Shown here one piece after another: positions 32,415 to 40,507 of a DNA stretch of 64,000 bases. Each line of letters starts with the position of its first letter. Within the stretch, counting starts at the first letter, position 1. The position numbers and the translations under genes are program-made. Source of the DNA: Lewinellaceae bacterium (lineage in GTDB: Bacteria > Bacteroidota > Bacteroidia > Chitinophagales > Saprospiraceae); assembly GCA_020636215.1 (NCBI GenBank), contig JACJYG010000005.1:806001-870000 (forward strand), read 5' to 3'. The notes beneath the pieces were generated by a model. That model was not told where the DNA came from, did no database searches, and saw only the letters and a program-made list of their open reading frames with translations.

Positions 32415-33668
32415 ATGAAGAAAGCCGTTGTTGTCCTCTTTTTATCGGTTGGGGCTTTTTTGTTTTTAAGCCTGACGTATGGTGAAAATTGGGGGTTCTG
32501 GGCGCACCGGCGCATCAACCGGATGGCCGTCTTTACGCTGCCGCCGGAGATGATCGCATTTTACAAAAAGAACATCGAGTACCTCACCGAACATGCCGTG
32601 GACCCGGACAAGCGCCGCTACGCCACCCGCCACGAAGCCGTGCGGCATTACATCGACGCCGACCACTGGGGCGTTTATCCTTTTCCCGAACTGCCCCGCG
32701 ATTGGAATGATGCTTTGATGAAGTTCACCGAGGTGGGAATGATTACGGCTTCCGGCGATACAGTGCGCCTGTTGCGCGATACCGTTGCAGGAGGCAATGC
32801 CGATAGGGGAGAGATATTCGTTGCCCTGCCCATGGAAGGCTATCGTGTTGCCGCAAATTACTGGAAAGCTTACCGGGGATTTTTCGTTCGGAACATTCTC
32901 CCGCAATACTATGAAGAGGAATGGGTGGTCGATTGTGACAGCCTGGCGGCCCTGTTTGGCCTGGAGCCCGATGCCTTGGACTGTCAGAGCGCCTTTGCCG
33001 TGGACCACCTTTCGGAATTCGGTATTCTGCCCTATCACCTGCAGGCCATGCAATACCGGCTGACAGAAGCTTTTCGGCAAAAGGATGAAGGGCGAATCCT
33101 TCGCTTATCGGCAGAGATGGGCCATTACATTGGCGATGCGCACGTACCCCTGCATACTACGGAGAATTACAACGGACAGTTGACAAATCAGGTAGGCATT
33201 CATGCCTTTTGGGAAAGCCGTTTGCCCGAGTTATTTGCAGATGAAACCTATGATTATTTTGTGGGCAAGGCCGAGTACATTAGCAAGCCCCGGGAATATT
33301 TCTGGGACGTGGTGCTGGCCAGCCATGCCCTGGTGGACAGCGTATTACTGATAGAACGCCAGTTGAGCCAGGAGTTCCCCGCCGACAAGCAGTTCTGTTA
33401 TGAGGAGCGGCTTGGAACTACTATTCGCACCCAATGCCAGGAGTATGCAGCTGCCTATAACGAGCGCCTTTCTGGTATGGTGGAAGCCCGGCTACAGCGT
33501 TCAATACGGGCTATCGGTAGTTCGTGGTACACCGCCTGGGTAGACGCAGGGCAACCCGATCTGTTGAATCTGGGGGAGCATCGCCCCACTGTTGTCGAAG
33601 TGAAGGAAAACGAAGAGCTGGAAAATCAGGTGCGGCAAGGAGAAAAAAAGGGAAGGCCCCATGAATAA
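32415..33668 (+). CDS. Zinc-dependent phospholipase C/S1-P1 nuclease-like protein
   Basis: 417 residues with an N-terminal hydrophobic segment (about 4-20). The mature part begins WGFWAHRRINRMAVFTLPP, with an N-terminal Trp and following His as in zinc phospholipase C/S1-P1 nuclease folds where the N-terminal Trp ligates zinc. Further ligand-type residues are in HEAVRHYIDADHWG, LSAEMGHYIGDAHVPLHTTE and IHAFWESRLP. The zinc-ligand set supports a phosphodiesterase fold, substrate unknown. The gene starts 12 bp after the DUF4340 gene, so it is at the end of the gld operon. It ends with a charged tail and no sorting domain. Confidence 0.8.
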   Translation: MKKAVVVLFLSVGAFLFLSLTYGENWGFWAHRRINRMAVFTLPPEMIAFYKKNIEYLTEHAVDPDKRRYATRHEAVRHYIDADHWGVYPFPELPRDWNDALMKFTEVGMITASGDTVRLLRDTVAGGNADRGEIFVALPMEGYRVAANYWKAYRGFFVRNILPQYYEEEWVVDCDSLAALFGLEPDALDCQSAFAVDHLSEFGILPYHLQAMQYRLTEAFRQKDEGRILRLSAEMGHYIGDAHVPLHTTENYNGQLTNQVGIHAFWESRLPELFADETYDYFVGKAEYISKPREYFWDVVLASHALVDSVLLIERQLSQEFPADKQFCYEERLGTTIRTQCQEYAAAYNERLSGMVEARLQRSIRAIGSSWYTAWVDAGQPDLLNLGEHRPTVVEVKENEELENQVRQGEKKGRPHE

Positions 33669-33791
33669 ACAACCTGCCTGCCGGATTGGAAACCTTTGGG
33701 TCAAACAGGAAGTAAAGGAATAGCAGATTGATCGCCGATCGCCTAATGCCAGGGTGCGGTGATTGCAGTGACATTTGAAATTTCTTTTTTG

Positions 33792-33799
33792 TATTTTTG
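33792..33799 (+). promoter_or_regulatory. Bacteroidota -7 box (TATTTTTG)
   Basis: Fits TAnnTTTG. It lies 92 bp before the caspase-like gene. No correctly spaced TTG element precedes it. Confidence 0.35.
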
Positions 33800-33891
33800 A
33801 GCACAAAATGTTTGTTCAAATTTCAGGATTCACCCGAAATGCGAAATAAAAATAGGCTCGGAAACACTATTCTTCCTTTAAAACCCAATTC

Positions 33892-36318
33892 ATGGCAAAA
33901 GAGGTAGGCAAGAAAAAAGGCATTGATATACACGAGGCGGCTTCGCATATCCGGAGAGTTCGTTCCGCCTGGTTTTTAGGTTTTGGCATCGATAATTATC
34001 CAAACTTCCCCAAACTGGAAAACGCCTCCCGGGACGTTAAGCAAATCGCGGCAGTGTTGCAGGAACAATACCAGTTTGACCCTGAACATGTTATTCTGTT
34101 GTTGAATGAGGAGGCTACCCGGGCTGGCATTATCAACAAGCTGGACGAGATGGTGGGGCTGCTTTCCGCCGAAAATGACCTGATCATTTACTACTCCGGC
34201 CATGGCCACCTCAACCCCCAAACCCAGAAAGGATTCTGGATTCCCTTCGATGCCCAGCCAGGCTCCACAGCGGATTTTATACCAAATTCTACCATCAAAA
34301 GCTATATGGAGGACATACCGGCCTTCCATACCTTTTTGATCTCTGATGCCTGTTTTTCCGGTTCCCTTTTTGTAGAAGGTAAGATGCGGTCGGCGGGAAA
34401 TGAGGCGATCGAAGAGTTGGACAGCCGGGCCTCGCGCTGGGCGCTCTGTTCCGGCCGCCACGACGAGGAGGTCTACGATGGCAATCCCGGAGAGAATAGC
34501 CCTTTCGCCAATAGTATCCTTAGTGAGCTTCGGCAGAGCAGGAACTCGGAACTGAACGTCGGCCGCCTGATCGATAATGTGGTCATGCAGACGCGGGCCC
34601 ATTACCGGCAACTACCGGAAGGAAACCCCATGTTCGACGTCGGCCATCAGGGCGGGCAGTTCATCTTTCGCCTGAAATTCGATGACGCCCGGGACTGGGC
34701 GGCTGCCGAAGCCGAAAACGCCATTCCTGCCTATGAAAATTATCTGGCGCTCTATCCGGAGGGCCAACATATGCGCGAGGCTAAGGAAAAATTACTAGAA
34801 CTTAATGATGAAGCATCCTGGAAAGTTGCCCTTGAAAAAGACAGTATAGTCGCTTACGAAAATTATCTGGAACAGTTCCCCAAAGGCCGGCATGACATTG
34901 AAGCCCGATCGCGTATCCAAACCACAAAAGAAGAACAGGAATGGGGTGAAGCACAACGGGTAGATGAAGTATGGGGATACCAGAGTTATCTTGAAAAGTA
35001 TCCGAAAGGGAAATATGTACCGGCCGCCAACAACCGGATCACAGCCCTGCAGCAGGGTGCTTCGCATCAGGCCTCCGGAGCTGTTTTGGCCAAAGAAGAC
35101 CAGGTAGCAGATATTGTGCGGATACCGAGGGGCTATCTCATCGGTGGCGGCCTATTAGTGCTCGCCATCGTGATCGCTGTTTTTTCCTGGCTGCTCAATG
35201 GGAGTAAAAAGGGCAAGCTCAGTTACGATCAAGTTTTAAAATCAGAGGAATACGGTGATTACTGGGGCGTCCGGCAAGGCAAAAAATGGGGGTATTACAA
35301 CCGCGTCACGCAATCCCTTATATTGCCCCAATATGACGAAATACAGCCCTTCGTCAAAGAAATGGCCCTGGTGAAACTGGATGGAAAATACGGATGGATC
35401 AATAAACAGAATAGCCCGATCATTCCAATTCAATATGATCAGGCCTCCCGGTTCAATGATAAAGGTATGGCCGTCGTTGAATTGAAGGGAAAGTCTTTTA
35501 GTATCGACCGTAGCGGCGCCCCCATGGATTCGAAGTCCCCTGAGGATCGCCAGGAAATGGAGCTGTACGAAACCGCTCTCGGCAAGAATACTGTCCCTGC
35601 TTACCAGTCTTACCTGGATTCATATCCCAAGGGCAGATTTGTGCCGGATGTCCAAAAGTACATCGCCATCAAACAGCAGGAGGAACAATCGGCCTGGGAA
35701 ATGGCCCTGAAAATGGACCGGGGCGAATCGTACAATAAATACCTGGCTGAATATCCCGGAGGAAAATATGAAACACAGGCCCAGGAAGCGCTAAAACGCT
35801 TTTACCTGGATACCCGCGACTCGCGCTACTATCGTACCGTTGAGTTAGGCGGCCAATTGTGGATGGCTCAAAACCTCAATTACCAGGGCAGCGGCCTTTG
35901 CTACAATAAACAGGACACTATTTGTGAAAAAACCGGCAAGCTGTATACCTGGGAGGAAGCCATGAAGGCCTGCCCTGAAGGTTGGCGCGTGCCAACCGAT
36001 GACGAGTGGTGGAGCATGACGGCTCTTTACGGAAAAGCGTTTTCCTACTCCAGAAACAAAGCTTCGGATGCTGGCCAGAACGCCTACCAGAAATTGGTGA
36101 ATGATGGAGATACCGGCTTTAAAGCTGAGCTGGGCGGCCAGTTCAGTGGCGGCCAATTCTCCCAACTGGGCCAGGCTGGCTATTACTGGTCCAGTATCCG
36201 GGATTCCGGCTCCGGGGAAGCCCTCATTTACAGCTTCGATAGCAAAAATGGCGTGGTTGCCAGAACTACAGATGCCCCAGCGAAGGCTTTCTCCTGTCGT
36301 TGTGTGAAGGAGGAGTAG
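33892..36318 (+). CDS. Membrane-anchored caspase-like protein with WG repeat and FISUMP-type C-terminal domain
   Basis: 808 residues, no signal peptide. Residues 23-265 are a caspase/peptidase C14 fold with His104 in YYSGHGHL and Cys154 in SDACFSGSLF as the catalytic pair. Next come YL-x-x-(F/Y)-P-x-G repeats (about 270-385: PAYENYLALYPEGQH; AYENYLEQFPKGRH; GYQSYLEKYPKGKY), one transmembrane helix (about 414-435), a WG-repeat stretch (455-540: KKWGYYNRVTQSLILPQYDEI), two more YL-x-x-YP-x-G repeats (565-635) and a FISUMP-like domain (645-808: VELGGQLWMAQNLNYQGSG, then EAMKACPEGWRVPTDDEWW and YYWSS). So a cytoplasmic protease-like head is joined to an external domain of the type found in surface proteins. 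I infer that it senses something outside and cleaves something inside. The target is unknown. Confidence 0.85.
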   Translation: MAKEVGKKKGIDIHEAASHIRRVRSAWFLGFGIDNYPNFPKLENASRDVKQIAAVLQEQYQFDPEHVILLLNEEATRAGIINKLDEMVGLLSAENDLIIYYSGHGHLNPQTQKGFWIPFDAQPGSTADFIPNSTIKSYMEDIPAFHTFLISDACFSGSLFVEGKMRSAGNEAIEELDSRASRWALCSGRHDEEVYDGNPGENSPFANSILSELRQSRNSELNVGRLIDNVVMQTRAHYRQLPEGNPMFDVGHQGGQFIFRLKFDDARDWAAAEAENAIPAYENYLALYPEGQHMREAKEKLLELNDEASWKVALEKDSIVAYENYLEQFPKGRHDIEARSRIQTTKEEQEWGEAQRVDEVWGYQSYLEKYPKGKYVPAANNRITALQQGASHQASGAVLAKEDQVADIVRIPRGYLIGGGLLVLAIVIAVFSWLLNGSKKGKLSYDQVLKSEEYGDYWGVRQGKKWGYYNRVTQSLILPQYDEIQPFVKEMALVKLDGKYGWINKQNSPIIPIQYDQASRFNDKGMAVVELKGKSFSIDRSGAPMDSKSPEDRQEMELYETALGKNTVPAYQSYLDSYPKGRFVPDVQKYIAIKQQEEQSAWEMALKMDRGESYNKYLAEYPGGKYETQAQEALKRFYLDTRDSRYYRTVELGGQLWMAQNLNYQGSGLCYNKQDTICEKTGKLYTWEEAMKACPEGWRVPTDDEWWSMTALYGKAFSYSRNKASDAGQNAYQKLVNDGDTGFKAELGGQFSGGQFSQLGQAGYYWSSIRDSGSGEALIYSFDSKNGVVARTTDAPAKAFSCRCVKEE

Positions 36319-36339
36319 TAGATTGGAATGGAAAACGTC

Positions 36340-36392
36340 GGCAAGTCGCACGTCAACTCGACGCACGTCTGGATGTCATGCGTCAGTGAACA
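36340..36392. repeat. Short repeats with the word CGCACGTC after a stop codon
   Basis: Two direct copies (gtcgcacgtc, gacgcacgtc) and two degenerate ones (gatgtcatgcgtc) start about 25 bp after the stop codon of the caspase-like gene. The word also appears as an inverted pair at 25.7 kb. Confidence 0.45.
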
Positions 36393-36460
36393 ATCTGACA
36401 TTCTCTTATCTCGCTCTACTTTTATATTAAATATTTCAAATGTTTCGCGGGCACATTTCT

Positions 36461-36468
36461 TAGCTTTG
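36461..36468 (+). promoter_or_regulatory. Bacteroidota -7 box (TAGCTTTG) 4 bp before an ATG
   Basis: TAGCTTTGCGCC ends directly at the ATG of the DUF368 gene. Transcription starts about 4-7 bp after this box in Bacteroidota promoters, which would place the start at or within the codon, so the mRNA could be leaderless. Confidence 0.5.
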
Positions 36469-36472
36469 CGCC

Positions 36473-37444
36473 ATGGAGAAATGGACTGAAAAACTGACGC
36501 TTGCCCTGAAGGGCATGGCAATGGGGATTGCGGAGGTCATTCCTGGAGTTTCCGGGGGGACAATCGCTTTCATCACCGGTATCTATGAGCAGTTATTGAA
36601 TAGCATCAAGAACGTGCTGGGGCCAGAGGTATGGCTGTCGCTGCGGCGTGAAGGCCTGGCGGCTGCCTGGCAAAAGGCTCATGGTACTTTCCTGGTGTTT
36701 CTGCTGGGCGGGATGGCTTTGGGAGTGGTGATAGGGGTGCTTGGCGTCGTTCATTTGATGGAACATTATCCGGTACTGCTGTGGGCGTTCTTTTTTGGGC
36801 TTATCATTGCTTCTGCCATTTTTGTGGCCAGGCAAGTAGGCCGTTGGGGCATGGCTGAGGCGATAACGCTTATCATAGGTACCGTGGGGGCCTACATCAT
36901 TACGGTTGCCAGCCCTGCGGAAGGGAACACCGCCCTTTGGTTTGTCCTGATTTCAGGCATGATCGCTATTTCGGCGATGATCCTTCCCGGTATTTCTGGA
37001 AGTTTCATCCTGCTGCTCATGGGAATGTATACCTACATTATTCCAACCGTGAAAACGGCGCTGAAAACACTGGCGCCAGAAAGCCTGATCGTGTTGGGAA
37101 CTTTCGGCATCGGTTGTCTCATTGGCCTGGGCACTTTTTCCCGCGTTCTCTCCTGGACGTTCAAACATTACCATAACCCCACCATGGCCGCCCTGACCGG
37201 TTTCATGCTTGGCTCTCTGAACAAGATATGGCCCTGGCGCAAACCCGTGCTTGGACTCACTCCCGACGGCTTACTGGTGAATATCGAGCCTGGAACCTTG
37301 ATTGATAAGATAATCAAAGAAGTCAACCTGACGCCTGGCCAGTATGCTGCTGAAGTAGGTAACAACTTTTTGCCCGGCGCACTACTGGCTATGGCCGCCG
37401 GTATTGCCATCGTTTTTCTGCTGGAAAGGATGGACCGGAGATAA
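36473..37444 (+). CDS. DUF368 family membrane protein (polyprenyl-phosphate translocase family)
   Basis: 323 residues and about eight to nine transmembrane helices. The signature EVIPGVSGGTIAFITGIYEQ (about 18-37) and the second copy AMILPGISGSFILLLMGMY (about 166-184) are the paired motifs of the DUF368 family. Members of this family (PopT) were shown to help recycle undecaprenyl phosphate, the lipid carrier for cell-wall and surface-polymer synthesis. The assignment to that role rests on family membership. The gene ends at a two-armed repeat array that leads into aroE. Confidence 0.88.
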   Translation: MEKWTEKLTLALKGMAMGIAEVIPGVSGGTIAFITGIYEQLLNSIKNVLGPEVWLSLRREGLAAAWQKAHGTFLVFLLGGMALGVVIGVLGVVHLMEHYPVLLWAFFFGLIIASAIFVARQVGRWGMAEAITLIIGTVGAYIITVASPAEGNTALWFVLISGMIAISAMILPGISGSFILLLMGMYTYIIPTVKTALKTLAPESLIVLGTFGIGCLIGLGTFSRVLSWTFKHYHNPTMAALTGFMLGSLNKIWPWRKPVLGLTPDGLLVNIEPGTLIDKIIKEVNLTPGQYAAEVGNNFLPGALLAMAAGIAIVFLLERMDRR

Positions 37445-37463
37445 TCGTCAGTACGGCTCTTGT

Positions 37464-37892
37464 GTCTCATTCGTTTCGTGTGTCTTGTTCGTCTTGTTCG
37501 TCTTGTTTGTCAGACACACCAGACATACCAGACACACCAGACGTACCAGACACACCAGACACACCAGACACACCAGACATACCAGACATACCAGACGTAC
37601 CAGACAACCAGACATACCAGACATACCAGACATACCAGACAACCAGACGTACCAGACAACCAGACATACCAGACATACCAGACAACCAGACATACCAGAC
37701 GTACCAGACATACCAGACACACCAGACGTACCAGACACACCAGGCATACCAGACGTACCAGACATACCAGACACACCAGACGTACCTGACACACCAGACA
37801 ACCAGACGTACCAGACACACCAGACACACCAGACCCGTCCGTCTGGCCAGCCGGATAAATCTCTGCGAGCCGGGCAAGCACACCAGACAACC
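37464..37892. repeat. Two-armed 9-bp array ending at the aroE start codon
   Basis: The left arm has five units (gtctcattc, gtttcgtgt, gtcttgttc twice, gtcttgttt; 37464-37508), starting 19 bp after a stop codon. The right arm (37511 to about 37828) has about 35 units of CAGACryAC, with six 8-bp variants cagacaac. After a 50-bp unique stretch one more unit, cagacaacc, directly precedes the ATG of aroE. The design and the unit are the same as in the array at 7.2-7.8 kb. Thr/Gln/His-rich and Ser-Gly-Met-rich open frames inside are periodicity artefacts. Confidence 0.95.
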
Positions 37893-38660
37893 ATGAACCC
37901 ATCACCAACCATCTCCCATCTTTACGGCCTGATCGGCTACCCACTTTCGCATTCTTTCTCAAAGCGATATTTTACAGAAAAATTTCAGCGGGAGGGTATT
38001 CAAGGCTGCCATTATGAACTGTTTCCTTTAGAGCAGATCGAAGCCCTGGCCGGCTTGTTGGAGCGATATCCGAACCTGAAAGGCCTGAACGTAACCATTC
38101 CATATAAACAGCAGGTGATGGCCTATTTGAATGAGCTGGACAAAGAGGCCGCAGCCGTGGGAGCAGTGAATACGATCCGGATAGAACAGGGGCGTTTATC
38201 GGGTTACAATACTGATGTTTACGGTTTTGAGCAATCGTTGTTGAATTTTTTGGAGGCGCAGGGGCGCCGGGCGGAAGGCCTTCAGGCTTTGGTGTTAGGT
38301 ACCGGCGGGGCTTCCCGGGCAGTAGTATATGTGCTTCAGAAACTAGGGATTGTCTATCGGATGGTTTCCCGACAGGCAAGCGAGGGCCGGCTCTCTTATG
38401 GGCAGTTGGATGCGACACATCTGGCTCAGCACCATCTGCTCATCAATACCACTCCTCTGGGTATGGCCCCTCAGGTGGATAGTTTTCCGGATATTCCTTA
38501 CTACCTTCTGGGGCCGCGGCACCTCCTTTTTGACCTGGTCTATAACCCTGCACAGACAGCCTTTATGGCCAGGGGCCTGGCCCAAGGCGCCGCAGCCTGC
38601 AATGGCCTGGAAATGCTCTATTTGCAAGCCGAGAAAGCCTGGGAGATATGGAATTCCTGA
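37893..38660 (+). CDS. aroE: Shikimate dehydrogenase
   Basis: 255 residues from ATG 37893. Motifs follow the family order: GLIGYPLSHSFSK (shikimate binding), LNVTIPYKQ with the catalytic-type Lys, GAVNTIR, NTDVYGFEQSL with the catalytic Asp, LVLGTGGASRAVV (NADP loop), NTTPLGM and a C-terminal GLEMLYLQAEKA. It reduces 3-dehydroshikimate to shikimate with NADPH in aromatic amino-acid synthesis. No other aro gene is next to it. A continuous longer frame runs upstream through the repeat array and back into the DUF368 gene, but it has no meaning as protein. Confidence 0.95.
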   Translation: MNPSPTISHLYGLIGYPLSHSFSKRYFTEKFQREGIQGCHYELFPLEQIEALAGLLERYPNLKGLNVTIPYKQQVMAYLNELDKEAAAVGAVNTIRIEQGRLSGYNTDVYGFEQSLLNFLEAQGRRAEGLQALVLGTGGASRAVVYVLQKLGIVYRMVSRQASEGRLSYGQLDATHLAQHHLLINTTPLGMAPQVDSFPDIPYYLLGPRHLLFDLVYNPAQTAFMARGLAQGAAACNGLEMLYLQAEKAWEIWNS

Positions 38661-38769
38661 AGATTGGACAGCGGGCATATTTTTTATATCTTCCAGATGT
38701 GGGAAGAGGCCCAGCGGCGAAAAAAAATGTGGGGAAAATACCTTGCATTTCCCACAAGGGGTATAAATT

Positions 38770-40050
38770 GTGGCAAGCTCTAAAAACGATCAGAAGATGG
38801 ATAATGCAGGCAAGCCTGTCAAGGATGTAGAACATATCAAAAAGGCCGTTCAGGCAGTGATGGATGGCGTGAAGGAACCGGTTATCGATTTTTCCAATAC
38901 CGAAAACGCTTTTGCCGGTAAAACAGATAAGGAGTTGAAAAAAGCGGCCTGGTTGTTCGGGCTGATGAACAATCACTGGCTGGTGGGTATTGGTTCCAAG
39001 GTTGGCGTTACCGCCATCCGGCTGCACCTGCCTTTTGTGGAAGGGGTCGTCAAAAACACGATATTTGAACAGTTTTGTGGAGGGACCACCCTCCTGGAAT
39101 GCGATAAAACCATTCAACGGCTGGCCCGGCAAAACACGCTTACGATTCTCGATTATGGGGCGGAAGCCAAGGAAAAGGAAGAAGATTTCAACCATACGAT
39201 GAATGAGTCCATTCGGGCTATTGAGTTCGCTTCCCATTCCAACTCAATTCCGGTGGTGAGCACCAAAATTACCGGCCTGGGACGTTTCGCTTTGCTGGAA
39301 GCCGTTCAGCGGGGCGAAGCGTTTACGCCAGAGACCCGGGTGGAGTACAAAAGCATCCTCAAACGGCTCGACGCTATCTGCCACGTCGCTGCCCGCAATG
39401 GGATCGCAGTCTTTTTCGATGCCGAAGAAAGTTGGATACAGGATGCCATTGATCACCTTGTTACGGTTATGATGCGTCGCTATAACCGGGAGAAAGTGGT
39501 TGTCTACAACACCTTTCAACTGTACCGAAAAGACCGCTTACAATTCCTGATCGATTCTTTCAATCAGGCCAGAGAAGGCGGTTATTTGCTAGGGGCCAAG
39601 CTGGTGCGTGGCGCCTATATGGAAAAAGAGCGCGAACGGGCAGAACGACTGAATTACCCTTCTCCAATCCATCCCAACAAAGCAGCAACCGATGACGCCT
39701 ACAATACGGCGCTGCGGTTTTGTGTGGACAATTATCAGCATATTGCCTCTTGCAATGCATCCCATAATACAATCAGTACGCTGCTGCAGGCCGAGTTGAT
39801 TAATCAAAAGGGCATTCCCCGCAACCATCCCCATCTGAATTTTTGCCAGTTGTATGGCATGAGTGATAACCTCACCTTCAATTTGGCCAAAGCCGGTTTT
39901 AATGTGGCCAAATATGTACCCTACGGGCCGGTTCGGGAAGTCGTGCCGTACCTTATCCGCCGCGCCCAGGAGAATAGCTCCGTTACCGGTGATATGGGCA
40001 GGGAATTCCAATTGGTACAGGAAGAGATTAAACGACGTGGCCTGGCCTGA
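38770..40050 (+). CDS. Proline dehydrogenase (monofunctional)
   Basis: 426 residues from GTG 38770. An in-frame ATG at 38797 (MDNAGKPVKD) is also possible. The Bacteroidota-type PRODH domain shows FSNTENAFAGKTDKELKKA, VSTKITGLGRFALLEAV, FFDAEESWIQ, LGAKLVRGAYMEKER, then YGMSDNLTFNLAKAGF and KYVPYGPVREVVPYLIRRAQ (FAD and substrate loops). It oxidises proline to pyrroline-5-carboxylate and passes electrons to quinone. The partner P5C dehydrogenase is not in this window. Confidence 0.93.
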   Translation: MASSKNDQKMDNAGKPVKDVEHIKKAVQAVMDGVKEPVIDFSNTENAFAGKTDKELKKAAWLFGLMNNHWLVGIGSKVGVTAIRLHLPFVEGVVKNTIFEQFCGGTTLLECDKTIQRLARQNTLTILDYGAEAKEKEEDFNHTMNESIRAIEFASHSNSIPVVSTKITGLGRFALLEAVQRGEAFTPETRVEYKSILKRLDAICHVAARNGIAVFFDAEESWIQDAIDHLVTVMMRRYNREKVVVYNTFQLYRKDRLQFLIDSFNQAREGGYLLGAKLVRGAYMEKERERAERLNYPSPIHPNKAATDDAYNTALRFCVDNYQHIASCNASHNTISTLLQAELINQKGIPRNHPHLNFCQLYGMSDNLTFNLAKAGFNVAKYVPYGPVREVVPYLIRRAQENSSVTGDMGREFQLVQEEIKRRGLA

Positions 40051-40507
40051 ACGGAACCGGATAATACTATCATCAAAAAAAACAAGAGCTATCGGGCAGC
40101 ACTTTGAGCTTCGCCAGTGTCTAATGATCATACCACAAACACTAAAAATGCCTTTGGGACTCGGCCTCTCCCGGCAAAACACCAATTTTTCTTCCACTAA
40201 GAACAACCACAAAGCAATCTTAATTTCGGTTTTTTCAAGACGAGCATACCGGAAAAAGGTTTTCTCATTCAGATCATTAGGCTAGTATATATTATTTATT
40301 CAATAAAAAATTATCTTTGTTTATTATATCTGTAATGATAGACACCCAGTGGCCGCTATCCCGCCATTCCTAACCCTTTCCCCCCCATCGGGATGGCCCA
40401 CAACAAACTGGGTAGGTTTGCTTCGTATCAACAAGCGCTTGAACCATTATAATCCCATGATGCATAGCATTGAATCATTGCTGGCATCCGTTGCCGGCTA
40501 AGCCGGA
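40051..40507. other. Intergenic gap before the giant cargo genes
   Basis: About 460 bp without a recognised gene. It has A/T-rich stretches, one -7 box at 40,312 and, just before the next ATG, the palindrome CCGGCT-a-AGCCGG at 40494-40506. That palindrome could hide the translation start when folded. Confidence 0.5.
40312..40319 (+). promoter_or_regulatory. Bacteroidota -7 box (TATCTTTG) before giant gene 1
   Basis: A perfect TAnnTTTG in a very A/T-rich context, 188 bp before the ATG. Giant gene 2 has the same TATCTTTG 185 bp before its ATG, which suggests a shared type of leader. Confidence 0.5.

Noticed and set aside
37511..37828. CRISPR array
   Set aside because: Same reason: contiguous 8-9-bp units without spacers.
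37404..37892. A frame that joins the end of the DUF368 gene, the repeat array and aroE into a single 418-residue protein
   Set aside because: The array part is periodicity, and the aroE homology begins exactly at ATG 37893.
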